From NCBI RefSeq assembly GCF_031880315.1, contig NZ_CP134771.1, positions 2,046,001-2,110,000 of the forward strand: a stretch of 64,000 nucleotides of DNA, given 5' to 3'. This stretch comes from Pseudomonas baltica (GTDB taxonomy: Bacteria > Pseudomonadota > Gammaproteobacteria > Pseudomonadales > Pseudomonadaceae). Both the position numbers and the translations under genes were made by a program. This document shows positions 8,642 through 17,391 of this stretch, piece after piece. The stretch's first letter is position 1; each line of letters begins with the position of its first letter. The notes beneath the pieces are model-generated. The model was not told the DNA's origin, searched no databases, and worked only from the letters and a program-made list of their open reading frames with translations.

Positions 8642-9961
8642 ATGGCAGTTAAGCTTGAATTTGTAACCACCGATCCAGACGAGATCGAGCTGGCCCATCG
8701 TTACTGGGCTATGAGCGAGGGAGGAGAATTCCTAGAGGTCTTGAAGGATCTACTCCCGTTTCGAGAGCTCAAGCAACCTGCGCAGCTGAAGAAGTACGTG
8801 GGTCAGTTCTGCATTGCTTACGATCTCAACCACATGTGCAGCTGCGGCGAGCCCATCCGCGCAAGCGGGCGAACAGCGTTGAGGAAATTTCCCGGTCAAT
8901 CCAACCGTGCCTGTGATCAATGCCAGCGTACTCAACGAGAAGAACAGGAAGCGAAAGAAGCAGCGGAGAAGGCAGAAATCGAGGCCAAGCTTGCTTCCCA
9001 TCGCGACTGGATGACGCGCAAGACCATTGACTACGACGCTCTACCGGACGACGCAGTGCTGGTGTTGCGCGCGTTGTACGCTTCGGTGGGGCCTCGCCTA
9101 TGGGCTGGCCGCTTCAAACATGACCACTGCCGTGACCTGTCACCGTACGCTGGCAATGACTTCGTAGACCGGCTGTATAACCAAAGCCATCTGGGCGACG
9201 ATCCAGAAGGGGCGTGGCGTGGCACGTACTATTTAAGGGACGGAAAGCTCTGCATCCGATTGGAATATGCCCACCTCTTTCTCCCACCGGATGAGAATTT
9301 TGGAAGTGGGGAAGAGGCGTTCAGCCTCTTGCGTAACCGGGTTTTCGCTGACGGCGAAGCGCTGAGCAAGCTATGGCTGGATTACGCCTGTGATGATGTT
9401 ACCTGGTACTTGATTGACCAGTGCGATCTGCACAACCAAGAAATTTACCCTGAGGAATTCGTCAAAATCCAAGACGTGATCCGCGATGGGTTGAACACCT
9501 ACAGCGTTGCGCAGATGTGGTTCATCATGTGGAAGGTAACCAGAGATGCTGCGGCATTGTCCCGGCGCAGCTACTACAGCCAGCAAAGCGCAACGGCGAC
9601 GATCCGCACCAAAATCCGCAAGCAATTGGAGCTAGCCGACGAGAAGGGTGAAGCGCGAGCCTGGAACAGATCCAGTACGCATATCGCTGGCACACTGGGC
9701 AAGATGTTCAACGATCTGTTCGCTATCGACGAGCACTCAAGCGGCGCAGCCGTTCTTGCCATGTTTGAGCGATTGTCTAAGTCGAAGGAGCCTGCGAACG
9801 AACTCGATGAGCTAGCAACGGCCTTCATGCGAGACACCGTCGACTCTAACAACTCGCTGGCCGCTCTTGAAGCGTTCGCCGAGATGGTCAGGACAGGCCT
9901 GACGACGGAAGACGCATTGATCGAGACGATTCAGCGCAACTCTCATCTCTTCACGCCCTAA
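8642..9961 (+). CDS. Hypothetical protein with zinc-ribbon-like cysteines
   Basis: 439 aa. Two CxxC-type pairs (CSCGEP around residue 66 and CDQC around residue 90) could form a zinc ribbon. A charged coiled-coil stretch follows (REEQEAKEAAEKAEIEAKLASHRD, about residues 97-120), then a long mixed region. No family recognised and no nuclease or ATPase motif seen. Stands alone between non-coding segments. Confidence 0.65.
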   Translation: MAVKLEFVTTDPDEIELAHRYWAMSEGGEFLEVLKDLLPFRELKQPAQLKKYVGQFCIAYDLNHMCSCGEPIRASGRTALRKFPGQSNRACDQCQRTQREEQEAKEAAEKAEIEAKLASHRDWMTRKTIDYDALPDDAVLVLRALYASVGPRLWAGRFKHDHCRDLSPYAGNDFVDRLYNQSHLGDDPEGAWRGTYYLRDGKLCIRLEYAHLFLPPDENFGSGEEAFSLLRNRVFADGEALSKLWLDYACDDVTWYLIDQCDLHNQEIYPEEFVKIQDVIRDGLNTYSVAQMWFIMWKVTRDAAALSRRSYYSQQSATATIRTKIRKQLELADEKGEARAWNRSSTHIAGTLGKMFNDLFAIDEHSSGAAVLAMFERLSKSKEPANELDELATAFMRDTVDSNNSLAALEAFAEMVRTGLTTEDALIETIQRNSHLFTP

Positions 9962-10255
9962 CCAAGCATGAAGCGGTCGTGCATCGAACGCTTGAACCTC
10001 AACTAATATGCATGCTGAAGCGCTGATGATCGCCGCTTCAGCGGCAGATCTCAACGACTGCCCAACCATCCCTTGGCCGCAATACCATTGGGTTGATCAG
10101 CTTTCCAGGCGGTGTTAACGTGAGCCATCCGATTTATCTGGATCGGGCGGTCGGCCTGCAAAGCCTTTGCGCACCAGATGCTTCTCCTCTTTCTTCGCAC
10201 GCATTTCGACAATAGTCAGCGGGCAGCCGACACCGCGACGTATTGGAGATTTGCC

Positions 10256-11209
10256 ATGCGCGTCCCGATCTATCCGAACGATCTTCTTCCTAAAGCTGCC
10301 TTCAAGAGGATCGCAAAAAGCATCCAGAAGAAATGGCCAGGCCGTTCCCCCATCCCCCTATCACTTGCTTTTGATGCGTTATCGAGAGGACTAGGATATG
10401 CCAACTACCATCAAGCCAGGAGCGTATCCCTCACTTGTTCGTTAGATGCGCGCACGCCTTCCAGGGGAGCTGTAATCGCAGGAGTGGCAGTTGAGTTGTC
10501 CTCGCTTCTTCAAGCATCCAATGACAGCTCTGTGACGTCCGACGCATTGGTAGCCTTCATTGCAGCTCTCCCTCTGGAAACCTTATCAACGTTCAAAATG
10601 GCAGCCCCCCTCTCAGCTCCGTTGCTACGAGACCATACCTCACGTCCCACCGGTTCGATTCCTCACGTCAGCCCGACCTTCGCACCCCGCCCCACGAAGA
10701 CGATGTCAGCATCAACTGGCCCTTTGATTAGTGAAAAAAAAACCAAGACTCTCGAAAACCCTTTGAAACTGATGAGTGATCAAGAGATCGGGGCAATCCG
10801 CACGGCTGTTGAACGCTCAGGAAGTCTGCGTGACCTTAGCCTGTTTGCCCTATTGGAGTCGGGTCTTCGTGGGCACCACTTTCTTAGGGCAAAGGTTTCT
10901 CAAATCATCGAAATCGACACCGATGCGTGGCCGAGCTCCGCAACCGCAGTGGGTGAGCGATCTGCTGTTTTGAAGGTAGACGTGATCCGAAAATACATAG
11001 AGTCAGAGGGGCGGGCTCCGGAAGATTACCTTTTTCCGTCAAAGGAAAACTCGAATCAGCCAATGCCCTCCCACGAGTTTCTACAGATTTTGAGATCTTG
11101 GGAGAGGGCTGCTCGCCTGCAAACCGGACAGGTAACTCCCCGAATTATTGGCAATGTTGTTGCTGATCAATCCATGCCAACACCTCCAGGCCGACGATCA
11201 GATAGCTAG
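10256..11209 (+). pseudogene. Tyrosine-recombinase-like protein, C-terminally truncated paralogue
   Basis: 317 aa starting MRVPIYPNDLLPKAAFKRIAKS. It is a clear paralogue of 13842-14903 over its whole length and in the 150 bp before the start. It keeps the first catalytic-Arg box (LLESGLRGHHFL) but stops after RSWERAARLQTGQVTPRIIGN, before the C-terminal Arg, His and Tyr boxes that the other copy retains. GGAG lies 6 bp before ATG 10256. Probably inactive as a recombinase. It and its paralogue flank the RloC-like gene. Confidence 0.65.
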
Positions 11210-11376
11210 AGCACGCTGCTGGCGTAGAGAAGGTGACGAGAGCAGTTCCTGGCTGATGATCGGACAGGAGCTGCCCAAAGAGAGACTTTGCTTCCTGAGC
11301 GATCCCATACCGGTGACGGCCTTTCGTCGTACGTCCGTCGGCGACAGACAAGCAACGAACTCTGCAGCGCAACTGA

Positions 11377-13524
11377 CTATCCGACCACTCCCATCATCTT
11401 GTCATAGTGCTCTTCAAACCCTGTCCTCACGAACACCTGCCTGAACCGCTCCACATAGTGAGCCGGCTCAATCTCACCAAAATCCGTGAGGTTGACCGCA
11501 TCGGCGTGAGACTCACGATTAACGTATCGATACAGGGCCTTAAAATCTGCATCCTCATCGGCCAACGCCACGAGCGCCTCGTGAAGCACGTCCTGGCGGT
11601 GCACAAATGTGAAGTAGTACTCCAGGATATTCCGCATCATGTTTGGAATGACGGTCGCAGAGGTACGCCCTGCCTGGGCATCCTTGATGGCCTGCCAGAA
11701 TGATTGGTAGTCATTCTGTACGTCAGTGGCCTTCATGGGCGTGATGACGCTGTGTGCAGCCTTGGTGATCCGGAACAACGAGAACTCGTCCGATTTTTTG
11801 AGGTGCTTGAGCATCTCGTGAAAGAAGAACAGGTTGTGCGTCAGGATGAAGACCTGCTTGAAGCGCTCTTTCGGGCTGAGAACTCGCCGGTGAATCATGG
11901 AGGCGATGTCGTAAATGTAGTTATGAGAAAGGCTTGATATGGGATCGTCGATGACGATGATTCGCTCGCTTTTCAGCTTGGAACCGTTTTCATCGAGCTC
12001 GCCGTTACAGACCTCAAGAAAATAGAGGAAGGAGATCAACGTCTTCTCACCCTCGCTGAGCGTCTTGAACACGCCGGCCTGCTGTTCAGGCCTTTGCAGC
12101 TTGTAACGAGGAAGCTCACCCTCCTCTCTGACAACCAGAAAGCCCTTGAGCCCCAGCACAGCCAACGACGTGTTGATGCTGTCGATGGACTGGTCGATGT
12201 TCGTGATCTTGGCTCTGCTCAGAGCAATGGCATCCCGGTGAACCTGAGCCTTTATGCGGATCTCGTCAGCCAGCTTTCGCTTCTCCTCCTTTTTAACACC
12301 AAGCTCGCTGTGTACCTTTCTCGCGGACGTGATGACCGTGTCGCAGCTCGCCCGAAAGCAGTTCCAGAAACGCGTTTTGATGTTCTCCAGGTGGGTTTTC
12401 TTGTCTTTTACCTTGAGGTTGAAGGCATCAATCTTCTGCTGATCTTCCGCGATCAAGGCGTTGATTTCGCTGAGCAGAGCCTCGGTCGACTCCAGTGTGA
12501 TAACCATGGATGGACTCGCCAATTTGGCAGCCAGCTCTTGAATGTTTTGGGTGAATAATGCGTCCAACCTTGCCAGAAGTGCCTGGTACTCAGGAGCCCG
12601 ATACTCCGCACGCTGGGACTGGCCTCTCAATCGAGCGACACCGCCGTCGTATCGGTTTTTCAGAGCTTTCAGCTGAGAGACCCGCTGCTCGTAGGTTTTG
12701 TCGAACACCTTCCGGATTTCATCGTAGAAACCAGCTGGCAGGGCTTGCTGGCAAAACGGACACTGCTCCCGTTCGTGAAACTCAAGGGCATGCTTGACCC
12801 AGTCCGAGTTACCCAGATCAGTAATCAACGCGGAAAGGTACGAGTCGCCGGATCCGGAAATGACTTCGGAGAGCAGGGGGCTGGCTTCCACCTCGCCTTC
12901 TGCAAATCGGAGAGTAGGTATCGCAGGGAGCTCGGTATCTCCCGCAGACTGCAACTGCTCCGCCTCAGTTGCCAAAGCAGTGAAATCCTCACCCGATGTC
13001 ACAAGCGCAATATCACGTAGCTTGTCGCCGAGGCGCTCTTTGGTATTGGGCCCAACGAGGCAATACCGGAGAGGGCCGGTTTCGAAAGGTTTTTTGAGGG
13101 CCCATAGCTGATCCAGCATGTCCGCTTTGTTGGCTTTCTGAGAGTCGCCAAAAGCGTTCCCTGCCGCCACCTCGGCGTGATGTTCAGTCAACACCTGTTT
13201 GAGGGCCAGCTCGGCAGCCTCCAGCTCTTTCTCTGCCTCGATATTGCCTTCATTGAGCGTGAAGATGCCGGCCTGCGAACTGGCCTGGAAGTTGGCCTCC
13301 ATAAAGATATGGTTGTACACCAACACCTCACGCTCCGCTGAAGCAGGCTGAGTCTGGCATTGGTGATACAGCAAATCAGCAGGGTCTTGGAGGTAGTTCC
13401 CAATGGTGGTTTTGCCCGTGCCATTTTGCCCATAGAACATGTTCACTTTCGTGAGTGGGCCGACCTGGGAGTTGAGCTCAGGCGAGTAGCTCGATACGCC
13501 GCGCAGTATGAGATTCTTGATCAC
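11377..13524 (-). CDS. AAA ATPase, RloC/PrrC-like candidate anticodon nuclease
   Basis: 715 aa. Walker A YGQNGTGKTT (31-40), coiled coils with a CPFC hook motif (255-258), ABC signature LSEGEKTLISF, Walker B IIVIDDPISSLS and a following His-switch (ILTHNLFF). This is the AAA_13 layout. The C-terminus has R631-x3-E635 and H673, matching the Arg-x3-Glu...His triad of the PrrC/RloC anticodon nucleases; the CxxC hook in a coiled coil is characteristic of RloC. These enzymes cleave tRNA anticodon loops when phage damages host DNA or its restriction system. No hsd genes are nearby, as usual for RloC. The ATPase family is sure; nuclease activity is inferred. Confidence 0.72.
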   Translation of the reverse strand: MIKNLILRGVSSYSPELNSQVGPLTKVNMFYGQNGTGKTTIGNYLQDPADLLYHQCQTQPASAEREVLVYNHIFMEANFQASSQAGIFTLNEGNIEAEKELEAAELALKQVLTEHHAEVAAGNAFGDSQKANKADMLDQLWALKKPFETGPLRYCLVGPNTKERLGDKLRDIALVTSGEDFTALATEAEQLQSAGDTELPAIPTLRFAEGEVEASPLLSEVISGSGDSYLSALITDLGNSDWVKHALEFHEREQCPFCQQALPAGFYDEIRKVFDKTYEQRVSQLKALKNRYDGGVARLRGQSQRAEYRAPEYQALLARLDALFTQNIQELAAKLASPSMVITLESTEALLSEINALIAEDQQKIDAFNLKVKDKKTHLENIKTRFWNCFRASCDTVITSARKVHSELGVKKEEKRKLADEIRIKAQVHRDAIALSRAKITNIDQSIDSINTSLAVLGLKGFLVVREEGELPRYKLQRPEQQAGVFKTLSEGEKTLISFLYFLEVCNGELDENGSKLKSERIIVIDDPISSLSHNYIYDIASMIHRRVLSPKERFKQVFILTHNLFFFHEMLKHLKKSDEFSLFRITKAAHSVITPMKATDVQNDYQSFWQAIKDAQAGRTSATVIPNMMRNILEYYFTFVHRQDVLHEALVALADEDADFKALYRYVNRESHADAVNLTDFGEIEPAHYVERFRQVFVRTGFEEHYDKMMGVVG

Positions 13525-13841
13525 GTCGCTGTCCTTAGCTGCCAGAAACTAACACGTCCGTATCCTATTACTGACACGCCCCAGAGGAAAGACCGCTTTC
13601 CTGGCCTCACGCCAAAGCCACTACTGCAAGTAAATGCCTCCCCGTTGCCACAGCATCAGCGCAGTGTCAGATCGGGAGGTTGATGAAGCTTTAGCAGCGT
13701 GATACCGTCGAGCTTCGATTTATCTGAATCGAGCGGTCGGTCAGCGAAGCCTTTGCGCATCAGGTGTTTCTCCCTTCTTTTTGCACGCACTTCGACGATA
13801 GTCAGCGGAAAGCCGACACCCTGACGTATTGGAGAATTGCC

Positions 13842-14903
13842 ATGCGTGTTCCGATCTATGCCCAAGATTTGCTGCCCAATGCAGCCTTCAAGAAGCTCGC
13901 CAAAAGCCTCAAAAACAGGTGGCCAGTCCAGTCCTCGATCCAGCAAACGCTAGCCAACGAAATCCTGTCTAAAGGCTTGGGGTATCTGGACTATTACGAG
14001 CTCAGAAGTTCGTCTTTAAACTGCCCTCCTGAAACGCCGACACCCTCTGAAAGCGACGCGCGCGCCGGGATCGTGGCTGCACTTGCTTCTGCTCTCCAAT
14101 CCGCCAATGAGAAATCCGTCACTCTTAGCGGCCTGGAAGCTTTCGTAGAAACGCTTCCGTTGACAGCCTTGACCGCCTTCAAAATGGCGGCTTCAAGCGC
14201 CACATCATCGCTAACCACCAAGCCGTTAACGCTCGACCCGACACCAGGTCAAGTCTGCCCAGTGAATCTTACCTGCCCAGCAAAGACAACTCCGGTGTAC
14301 ACCGCTCCAATGATAAGAACGGAAATTCCCACCCCTTTCGGGCGCCCGGAGAACTCGATTAGCCAGAAGGAGATTGAGGCACTCAGGCAGGTTGTCAAAC
14401 GCACAAGTAGTCTGCGCGACCAGAGTATTTTTCTTCTGTTGGAGTCAGGGCTGCGAGCAAATGACATTCTCAGCAGTCAGGTACCCCCTGTCCGCAATTT
14501 TGAACCCAGCTCGTACCAGTTCAAGACTTTGAATAGCAAAAGTCGACCAGTCGTAGCGAGAGCAGACGCAATTGGGAAATACATCGACTCGGCGGGACTA
14601 GCTCCGGGGGATTACCTGTTTCCGTCTAAAGAGGATCCCGCGACACCAATGTCTGCCCATGAGCTCTTGCAGATTTTTCGCTCGTGGCAAAAGGATGCTC
14701 AACTCGCGCCCCCGCAGCGCAGCCCACGAAGTCTGAGAAACGCGGCCATCCTCAAGTCAGTGACCGAAGGCTCTGCGCCCTCTTCACCTGAGCAGATCGC
14801 AACGCGGATGGGGCACCGTTACCAGTACACGACAGAGCATTATACGGTTCTGAGTGACACTGATCCTGCGAGCGCCCGCAGCGAGAAAACGCAAAAAAAA
14901 TAA
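13842..14903 (+). CDS. Tyrosine-recombinase-like protein
   Basis: 353 aa starting MRVPIYAQDLLPNAAFKKLAKSL. The C-terminal half looks like a tyrosine recombinase catalytic domain: LLESGLRANDIL (Arg), NSKSRP (Lys hairpin), PRSLRNAAIL (second Arg, but the preceding His replaced), RMGHRYQYTTEHYTVL (His and the likely Tyr nucleophile). GGAG precedes ATG 13842. Paralogue of 10256-11209 with a conserved upstream region. It may act on DNA as a recombinase or only bind it. A good intrinsic terminator follows. Confidence 0.65.
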   Translation: MRVPIYAQDLLPNAAFKKLAKSLKNRWPVQSSIQQTLANEILSKGLGYLDYYELRSSSLNCPPETPTPSESDARAGIVAALASALQSANEKSVTLSGLEAFVETLPLTALTAFKMAASSATSSLTTKPLTLDPTPGQVCPVNLTCPAKTTPVYTAPMIRTEIPTPFGRPENSISQKEIEALRQVVKRTSSLRDQSIFLLLESGLRANDILSSQVPPVRNFEPSSYQFKTLNSKSRPVVARADAIGKYIDSAGLAPGDYLFPSKEDPATPMSAHELLQIFRSWQKDAQLAPPQRSPRSLRNAAILKSVTEGSAPSSPEQIATRMGHRYQYTTEHYTVLSDTDPASARSEKTQKK

Positions 14904-14976
14904 CGAAATTCTTAGGCCACGACTGCATCTGATCACATGGGCCCAGCCCCGGTGCCCAGATGGCTAATGACCCCGC

Positions 14977-15002
14977 AGGGCGTCTCACATAACGCCCTTT
15001 TT
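14977..15002 (+). terminator. Intrinsic terminator
   Basis: Perfect 7-bp stem AGGGCGT (14977-14983) / ACGCCCT (14992-14998), 8-nt loop, followed by a run of T. Located 74 bp after the recombinase-like gene. Confidence 0.75.
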
Positions 15003-15089
15003 CCAATGCGGCGGTACCCAAGTCACATGCCAAAGCCCAAGAGGTAGAAAAGACCTTTGGGGCCCTCACAGCGCGCAGGAGAACAAACC

Positions 15090-15302
15090 ATGAAAGTTCA
15101 GGCAAGTCAGTTTGTAACAACTACTAATGACCGCGTGCTGACCGATGACGGCCAGCAAGGGATGCGTGGCGAGCAGGGTATCGGTTCCTCAACAGAGCGA
15201 CAGCAAGGTCACGTCGCTGCAGCGATCTACGCAATGTGCGGCCAGTTGGATAATCGCCAACTGGATGAGATCATCGAATGGGTTAATCTCTTCAAGAAGT
15301 AA
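15090..15302 (+). CDS. Small hypothetical protein
   Basis: 70 aa, MKVQASQFVTTTNDRVLTDDGQQGMRGEQGIG..., ending AAIYAMCGQLDNRQLDEIIEWVNLFKK. The start is ATG 15090, with AGGAGAA 7 bp upstream. No family recognised. The C-terminal amphipathic helix suggests a protein contact surface. Preceded by a GC-rich leader that resembles the one before the next small gene. Confidence 0.55.
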   Translation: MKVQASQFVTTTNDRVLTDDGQQGMRGEQGIGSSTERQQGHVAAAIYAMCGQLDNRQLDEIIEWVNLFKK

Positions 15303-15422
15303 TCGAAAGCTAAAACAACAACACCACCCCCCGCATAGGCCCCAGCCGTTGTGCCAAGATAGCCGTTGACCCCGCTGGGCGCCTCGCAGAAAGCACCTAA
15401 TCCAGCGCGGCGCCCACCAGCT

Positions 15423-15650
15423 ATGCCTGATCCAAGGTATCCTCCAACCAACAAGGCACTGTTTGCCATCGCCACATGGCCGGTGCTGTTCGCAATTGCC
15501 TGCTGGCAGACCCCTCAAATTGCTGAATTCTTGAGCTCGTACGGGCTTGAGGTAAGCATGCTTCAGGTGTTCCAAGCAGGCCTTGGTGCCTATGCCATCC
15601 TGTTAGCGAATCATCGAGCGCTCAATCGTCGCCACTTCAAGCGGAACTAA
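15423..15650 (+). CDS. Small membrane protein
   Basis: 75 aa from ATG 15423. Hydrophobic segments around residues 11-28 (ALFAIATWPVLFAIACW) and 46-62 (LQVFQAGLGAYAILLAN) suggest one or two membrane helices, with a basic tail NRRHFKRN. Function unknown. The 80-bp leader resembles that at 14938-15020. Confidence 0.5.
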   Translation: MPDPRYPPTNKALFAIATWPVLFAIACWQTPQIAEFLSSYGLEVSMLQVFQAGLGAYAILLANHRALNRRHFKRN

Positions 15651-15695
15651 GCCCACATCGATCGACATCGCCGATTAGTCAGCGTTGAACGGGGT

Positions 15696-15860
15696 ATGGT
15701 GGAGGCTGGTCTGACTGACACGCCTGCCTACACAGCGGTGACTAACGAAAAGGTTCAGTTATGCAAGCGGTTAGGATTCTTGGCAGACGCTGATAATTTC
15801 TATCGTAAGCTGCGAAGTCTGATCCAAGTATTCCAATGGCTGCGCAATAAGCTCAAGTAA
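15696..15860 (+). CDS. Possible small ORF upstream of the retron
   Basis: 54 codons from ATG 15696: begins MVEAGLTDTPAYTAVTNEK and ends QVFQWLRNKLK. The composition is protein-like with a basic amphipathic C-terminus, but the ribosome binding site is poor. It lies 107 bp before the retron effector gene. It may be real or chance. Confidence 0.3.
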   Translation: MVEAGLTDTPAYTAVTNEKVQLCKRLGFLADADNFYRKLRSLIQVFQWLRNKLK

Positions 15861-15967
15861 GCTTGAGCAGGCCGAGAGGGGCGTGCGCGATGCGCTCCTC
15901 TACGTACGACCGGTGGCACAGGCAACCATCGAATTTGACGAATTCGAATTTCCGTACAAGGATCACG

Positions 15968-17230
15968 ATGATGCGACCGCTAAAGGAGCAGGCAAAGACC
16001 AAGCTTTGGCTCAGTCAGTTTGATCACCGGCCCGGCGACCGCCAGCTGGCCGAGAAGCTGCTCAACTCAATCAACTATTGCCCTCTTGACGAATTCAAAA
16101 CCAGCCTGACGACGCTGATCGAGCGGGTGCTTCCTGCGACGGAAACCTCAGGTCTATTCATCGAGCGCGCATTGCAAAAAACGAAAGCCAAGCTTCCACC
16201 CGCCATCTACAAAGAGCGCCGAACCTACAACCCCAAATCAAAGAAGAGACATATGAGGGCGTATGGCGCGGCGATGCAAGCCGTCCAGTCGCTGACCTAC
16301 TCGACTCAGGACGTAGGCAGCGAGGGTCTCGTAACCCTCTTGGCGAACACGCTTTGCCGTTCAAACCCTGCTCGCTTTCTGCTTCAACCTGCGGCGGACA
16401 AGGTCAGAAACTCAAACGTCTGTAATTTCGTCATTTTGACTGATTTCATTGGCAGTGGTGACCGGGCTTATCGGATGCTTGATTCCATGTGGCGTGTGGC
16501 ATCGATTAGAAGCTGGTACTCAGGAAACTTCATCAAGTTTTGGGTGATTGCCTACAGCGGAACCTCCGATGGCATCCAACGTGTCCGGAGTCACAGATTC
16601 GAGCCCCTCGTTCGGGTCGTGACCGAGTGCCCTACCCTCTTCAATAGCTTCGATGAAGACCTGGATGAGATGGTCGAACTATGTGAGGAATATGGAGCTC
16701 ACAGCAAGCACCCGTTGGGTTGGAAAGAAACGGGAGCTCTGCTGGCCTTCGAGCATGGTGCACCGAACAACATGCCGGCAATTTTCGTGTCGGAAAAGAA
16801 TAGAGGCTCAAGAAAGTGGGCTCCGCTCTTCCCTAAGCGCGTGACAGACATTCTCTGGCAGTCCACTGAAGTCAACATGACCAGCACAACGATCAGTGCG
16901 TTGGGTCGGCTCAATCTCTCTGAAATATCGGGCTCACCCCGATTCAAACGCGCCACTGATCAAAACAAATCCGCAATCATCCTTTTGCTTGCTCACTCAC
17001 TGGGCAAGCGACGGCTTGCTGAGCTGCGTCAAGTCCTTCCAGTTTCTTTGGACTCAATCCTCGGTGCAAGACAGCGTGCAGTAACCCGAGGCTGGATCAC
17101 TGAAACGGGGGCATTGACGCTAGCAGGACATAAGGTAATCCGGCTGTTGCGCCGGGAAGGGCGGAAATTTCTTGTAGCCCCCGAGCCAGGCACTTCGTAT
17201 TATCCGCAGCAACTGAGGGCTCCGCAGTAG
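15968..17230 (+). CDS. Retron-associated PRTase-wHTH effector (type III-like)
   Basis: 420 aa from ATG 15968 (AAGGA 6 bp upstream). Residues 155-164, VILTDFIGSG, are a phosphoribosyltransferase PRPP-loop-type motif in an alpha/beta context. The C-terminus (about 340-405, SAIILLLAHSLGKRRLAELRQVLPVSLDSILGARQRAVTRGWI) looks like a winged HTH. A PRTase-like protein with a winged helix, encoded just before a reverse transcriptase, is the arrangement of type III retrons. It would be the toxic effector held inactive by the RT-msDNA complex. The chemistry it performs is unknown. Confidence 0.7.
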   Translation: MMRPLKEQAKTKLWLSQFDHRPGDRQLAEKLLNSINYCPLDEFKTSLTTLIERVLPATETSGLFIERALQKTKAKLPPAIYKERRTYNPKSKKRHMRAYGAAMQAVQSLTYSTQDVGSEGLVTLLANTLCRSNPARFLLQPAADKVRNSNVCNFVILTDFIGSGDRAYRMLDSMWRVASIRSWYSGNFIKFWVIAYSGTSDGIQRVRSHRFEPLVRVVTECPTLFNSFDEDLDEMVELCEEYGAHSKHPLGWKETGALLAFEHGAPNNMPAIFVSEKNRGSRKWAPLFPKRVTDILWQSTEVNMTSTTISALGRLNLSEISGSPRFKRATDQNKSAIILLLAHSLGKRRLAELRQVLPVSLDSILGARQRAVTRGWITETGALTLAGHKVIRLLRREGRKFLVAPEPGTSYYPQQLRAPQ

Positions 17231-17391
17231 CGGAATCTAGCATCCCGCACGTTGTGCGGGCGTTAAGGGAGCAAACTATGCTTGCCGTCGAACGATCTCA
17301 CGCTTCCAGGAGGTATAAGCCTTCTCAGGCTCGCTATCGAAGTCTTGCGGCAAAGAAGGCTTATATCCGCCAGGGCGGAATCTAAAGGTAG
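17228..17391 (+). ncRNA. Candidate retron msr-msd non-coding RNA
   Basis: 162 bp between effector and RT, non-coding but highly structured. Hairpin CCCGCAC-GTT-GTGCGGG (17244-17260), then a perfect 12-bp stem TATAAGCCTTCT (17314-17325) / AGAAGGCTTATA (17354-17365) that could be the msd stem. Each end carries a small hairpin followed by the same GCGGAATCTA (17230-17239 and 17375-17384). Position directly upstream of the RT is right for a retron. I could not identify a convincing complementary a1/a2 pair, so the exact ends are uncertain. Confidence 0.6.

Noticed and set aside
17228..17391. Classical a1/a2 complementary arms of the retron RNA
   Set aside because: No convincing complementary pair found at the ends; the ends instead carry a direct repeat, so exact RNA limits are left open.
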